Positions 60,716 to 64,000 of a stretch of 64,000 bases of DNA are shown piece by piece. Made by a program: the position numbers and the translations under genes. Below the pieces are notes generated by a model. It saw only the letters and a list, made by a program, of their open reading frames with translations. It was not told where the DNA came from and made no database searches. This stretch comes from Kwoniella bestiolae CBS 10118 (taxonomy: Eukaryota > Basidiomycota > Tremellomycetes > Tremellales > Cryptococcaceae): contig NC_089248.1 in NCBI RefSeq assembly GCF_000512585.2, positions 1,364,001 through 1,428,000 on the forward strand. Reading direction: 5' to 3'. Every line of letters begins with the position of its first letter. Position 1 is the first letter of the stretch.

Positions 60716-62645
60716 ATGCTACCTCGTCCAGCCCGATTCCGACAACTCCCCTCCCTCGCGCTTACAATACGAACAACCACCTCATCTCCTCAGTTTCGTC
60801 AATGCTCTTCGTCCTCCACCTCACGTCCGTTGAAAGTAGCGATTATAGGCTCAGGTCCCTCGGGATTCTACACCGCTTCTAGGATTCTCGGCTCATTACC
60901 TCGAGATACGCCTGATGGGGGTAATGTAGAGGTGCATATGTATGAGAGGTTGCCTACGCCTTATGGGCTGGTGAGGTATGGGGTTGCGCCTGATCATCCT
61001 GAGGTGAAGGTGGGTGATTTTGTCTGCTAAACATTGGCGCTGGTGGGGAATGAGCAGCGCAGACAAGAGACAGCCTTAGAGTACTTTATCATCGAGTTTG
61101 TTGATTTACACTGACATGTCCCTCACAGAACTGCCAACACAAATTCGACGAACTCTCCTCTGATCCCCGCTTCAAATTTTTCGGCAATGTCCTCCTCTCT
61201 TCCCAACCCTCCTCCTCCACCACCACTTCCACCCCTTCCAGCGCCTTGTCCCCCTACACCTACCCCCATTCAGTGAGAGTATCATTCGACGATATCCTAC
61301 CGTACTATTCCACCCTTATCCTCACGTACGGCGCATCCCTCTCCAATCCCCTTTCCTCCGTCAACGGCTCAAGTTCTTCTTCCAACCCCTTGGAGAACGT
61401 ACTGCCTGCACTGGGATTTGTGAGCTGGTATAACTCCCATCCTGCGTTCTCCGAACTACCTATAAATCTCAAGGGCATAGAGGAAGTCTCGATAGTGGGT
61501 CAGGGGAATGTAGCGCTCGATGTGGCTCGTATACTGCTCAAACCAATAGACCAACTTGAAAAGACCGATCTATCAAATGAAGTGCTTGACGTTCTCGCTC
61601 AATCAACAATCAGAAAGGTCAGAGTGGTGGGAAGAAGAGGACCGGGGCAAGTAGCATTTACCACCAAAGAATTCAGAGAGATGTTACAGATACCTTCCCT
61701 ATCTTACCATGGGGTAGAAAAAGCTCTGATGGAAGAAGCCAAAGCCATGGTGGGAAATGAGAGAATGAAGAAGAGATTATTAGGATTGATGGAGAAGCCC
61801 ACGGTAAATCAGGATGGAGATAAAGTGTTTGAGCTGGATTTCCTCAAATCGCCAAAGGAGTTCGTACCTTCCCCTGGAACTCATAAAGTAGGAGAGGTAG
61901 AATGGAATATAAATCAACTCTTATCTTCCACTCCATCTACGCCTACACCGCCCAGATCGCAGGATTCGGCTGTACCTACACCGACGGGGGTTATTGCTCG
62001 ACCTACTGGTGAGACTGTCAGGAACAGGGCGGATATGGTAGTTGAGAGTGTGGGGTATCGGTCCGAACCGCTTTCAGGGGAGGAGAGGGGGGAGGGATGG
62101 GTATTGCCGTTCGATGAGAAACGGGGTAGGGTGAGGAATGTTAGTGGACGGGTGGTCGATGAGCAGGGTGTGGTGGTATGTCCCATTCCTCCTTTCTTCT
62201 TACCCAACTTCCACCGTATACTCAGTCCTCCCGCCATGTTCTGTATAGTTGTACCTCAGGATATCCCATTCTTACTGAGTATAGATATGCTAATTTGACA
62301 TCACCTTTACAGGTCCCAGGGATATACGCCGCAGGATGGGCAGCTCGCGGTCCAGTAGGCGTAATAGCATCGACTATGCATGATGCCTACTCCCTCTCCG
62401 ATCTACTCCTAGACGATCATTTTTCCTCACCAACATCTACCTCCGCAACGCCTCTGAATCCTAATCCGGAGGAGGGAATACCAGAAGCGTTGATACGTGC
62501 TCAGCAGAGGGGAGGTATAGTAGTGGATCTCGAGGGGTGGAAGAGGATCGATGAGGCTGAGAAGCAGAGGGCAAAGGAATTGGGTAATGGGAAAGAGAGG
62601 GAGAAGTTTAGGAGGGTTGAGGAGATGTTGGCTGTGTTACAGTGA
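60716..62645 (+). CDS. ARH1: NADPH:adrenodoxin/ferredoxin oxidoreductase (mitochondrial)
   Basis: Three exons: 60716-61009, 61129-62175 and 62313-62645; 557 residues. The first 38 residues are a basic, Ser-rich presequence (RPARFRQLPSLAL). The FAD-binding VAIIGSGPSGFYTA (41-54) and RLPTPYGLVRYGVAPDHPEV are intact; the NADPH-binding VSIVGQGNVALDVARILL (from 218) and VVGRRGPGQVAFT follow; the C-terminal GIYAAGWAARGPVGVIASTM is diagnostic. The enzyme passes electrons from NADPH to mitochondrial ferredoxin for Fe-S cluster and heme A synthesis, so it supports frataxin's pathway. Ser/Pro-rich inserts lie near residues 120 and 365. Confidence 0.95.
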
Positions 62646-62950
62646 GAGTTCCCAAGCTGAAGCTGATGAATGAGTTTTTAACAATCGTATCGGATGGTTT
62701 CGATGCTGATGTGGATGAAGGGGAGAACAGACGTCGGAAAACAGATACAGTAGAAGTCAAAGCATAGATTATAGTATTTTATAGACACATAGATACGAAC
62801 ATAGCACAACTCTCAATCAAATCGTAACGACTTGTGTCGATTCTACCCCATAGAATGACCATACTATCTAGAGTCCAGAATCGAAATGACACACATCTAA
62901 TTCATACAAAGTACTGAACATCTAAAGCTACAAGAAATATAAATACCCAA

Positions 62951-63803
62951 CTACCATCCGATAGCTCTACCTCTACCGCCAAACCCACCTCTTCCCACGG
63001 GTCCGGGTCCACCAACCAATCCACCTCGTCCTAAAGGCCCACCGCTCACAGCCATACCTATAGGTATCCCCCCACCTCTATGCAAAGCCCTATCGGCTCG
63101 TCGTTGAGCTCTGAGCTGTCTTTTCGCCAATCGGCGCTCGTACCTGTCTCTTCGACGGAGATCCCGATATTCGGATTTAGTCAAACCTTTCTTGTTGGAC
63201 TATGAAGAGGTATTACCATGAGTCAGCTTGCAATGCTACTTGAGGTCATGTAAACACGGTATACTCACATTCTCGTCATCGGAAGAAGAACTTGAACTTG
63301 AACCTGAACTTGAGCCTCGTCGTTGGGGAGTATATTCAGAGGGTCCAAATCCACCTGTATACCTTTCGTTGTTTGATGAGGAGGCTTCGATGGCATTTTG
63401 GTATGATGGTGGAGGGGCTTCGAATGGCTAATACATGGATCAGTCAGTCAGCATATGTGTGATTTCAGCTATACGAGCCTAGAGAGAGGACTTACATTCT
63501 CATTTGAATTCTTGGTATCATCATATTCTCTCGACTTCTTCTCGTCGGTATAACCCTGAGGAATCGTACGTCCATTTGAAGAGCTGGTGGAGGGACATGA
63601 AGGGTCATTTAGCTGGTTCGTGTCAAGGTATCAGCATCTTTCTTGAGCCTGATCATAAAGATATGGCTGCTCACCTCGAGTCGCCCAATATCTGGAGTAT
63701 CCTCATTCTCCTTCTGCTCCTTCTTCTGCTTCTGCTTCTTATCATAAGCTTTATAAGCCCTTACTCCGGCTTTGACTCCCGCTGAGACTAGTAGTAGTGC
63801 CAT
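62951..63803 (-). CDS. uncharacterised basic/Gly-rich protein, 217 aa
   Basis: Four minus-strand exons: 63803-63675, 63612-63496, 63427-63269 and 63199-62951; 217 residues, phase 0 at all junctions. It begins MALLLVSAGVKAGVRAYKAY, a weakly hydrophobic start with a short charged helix after it (KKQKQKKEQKE). The middle is Ser/Pro-rich with SSSGSSSSSSSDDEN, and the last 80 residues are arginine-rich (YERRLAKRQLRAQRRADRAL), then Gly/Arg (GRGGFGGRGRAIGW). The Arg/Gly tail suggests nucleic-acid or membrane-surface binding. I do not recognise it. Confidence 0.6.
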
Positions 63804-64000
63804 GTTGATTTACGATTCTTTAAGTATTGGGATTGGTGCGATATTAACGTAGCTTGGTTTGATGTAGTGTGCAGTGTCTATGATCGAGGGACGATAACAC
63901 CTGACGAAAGTGAGAGATCATACCCCTTTATATATCTTACATCCCCTCCGTCTCCTATATTCTATCCTATCAATCGATACTCATATCGCTAGCGGTGAAC
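63804..64000. promoter_or_regulatory. promoter region of the 217-aa gene
   Basis: About 200 bases to the window end. It includes TTTATATATC near 63936. No other feature is visible. Confidence 0.35.

Overview
This window looks like nuclear DNA of a basidiomycete yeast of the tremellomycete type (Cryptococcus/Kwoniella-like). The genes are packed on both strands and are cut by many short introns, mostly 45-125 nt, with GTGAGT/GTAAGT-like donors, CTGAC/CTAAC-like branch sites and AG acceptors. Very small exons (12, 17, 19, 20 and 22 nt) occur. Protein matches are fungal: ATG1, frataxin, NADPH-adrenodoxin reductase, PBY1-type tubulin-tyrosine-ligase-like protein, Gbp2/Hrb1-like RNA-binding protein, an ECL1-family lifespan factor and a DUF6534 membrane protein. 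All models below were spliced by hand; in nearly all of them every exon junction keeps the reading frame to the stop. Family names come from motif recognition, not from a search.

Layout. 0.5-4.3 kb: coiled-coil protein (+), ZNF830-like zinc-finger protein (-), type I membrane protein (+). 4.2-9.3 kb: SAS4-like chromatin protein with a PCNA-binding motif (-), a TXNDC17-like thioredoxin (+) that faces away from it, and a small secreted-type protein (-). 9.9-16.5 kb: low-complexity protein (-), frataxin (+), C2H2 transcription factor (-). 16.5-28 kb: a gene-poor stretch with one doubtful small gene, a PAP2_3 membrane enzyme (-), an AIM6-like phosphodiesterase (+), a 163-aa unknown (-), a TMEM170-like protein (+) and a small multi-pass membrane protein (+). 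28.4-36.4 kb: NmrA-like protein (+), DUF6534 protein (-), 2OG-Fe(II) oxygenase (-), FRG1 homologue (+). 36.4-38.8 kb: 2.4 kb without genes, then the ECL1-type factor (+). 41.9-49 kb: VTT/TVP38-type membrane protein with a 748-nt intron (+) and a PBY1-like ligase (-). 49.3-56.7 kb: ATG1 kinase (-) and a class III aminotransferase (-). 57.5-63.8 kb: Gbp2/Hrb1-like RNA-binding protein (+), adrenodoxin reductase (+), and a low-complexity protein (-).

Functions. The genes do not form one cluster. Two mitochondrial Fe-S assembly proteins (frataxin, adrenodoxin reductase) lie 48 kb apart. Nutrient and stress themes recur (ATG1, ECL1-type factor, PBY1-like protein). No rRNA, convincing tRNA, CRISPR array or intact transposon was seen. 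The points most worth a second look are the PIP-box in the SAS4-like protein, a GC-AG intron in the PBY1-like gene, the long introns in the RS-protein and VTT genes, and a repeated palindromic motif upstream of the ECL1-type gene.
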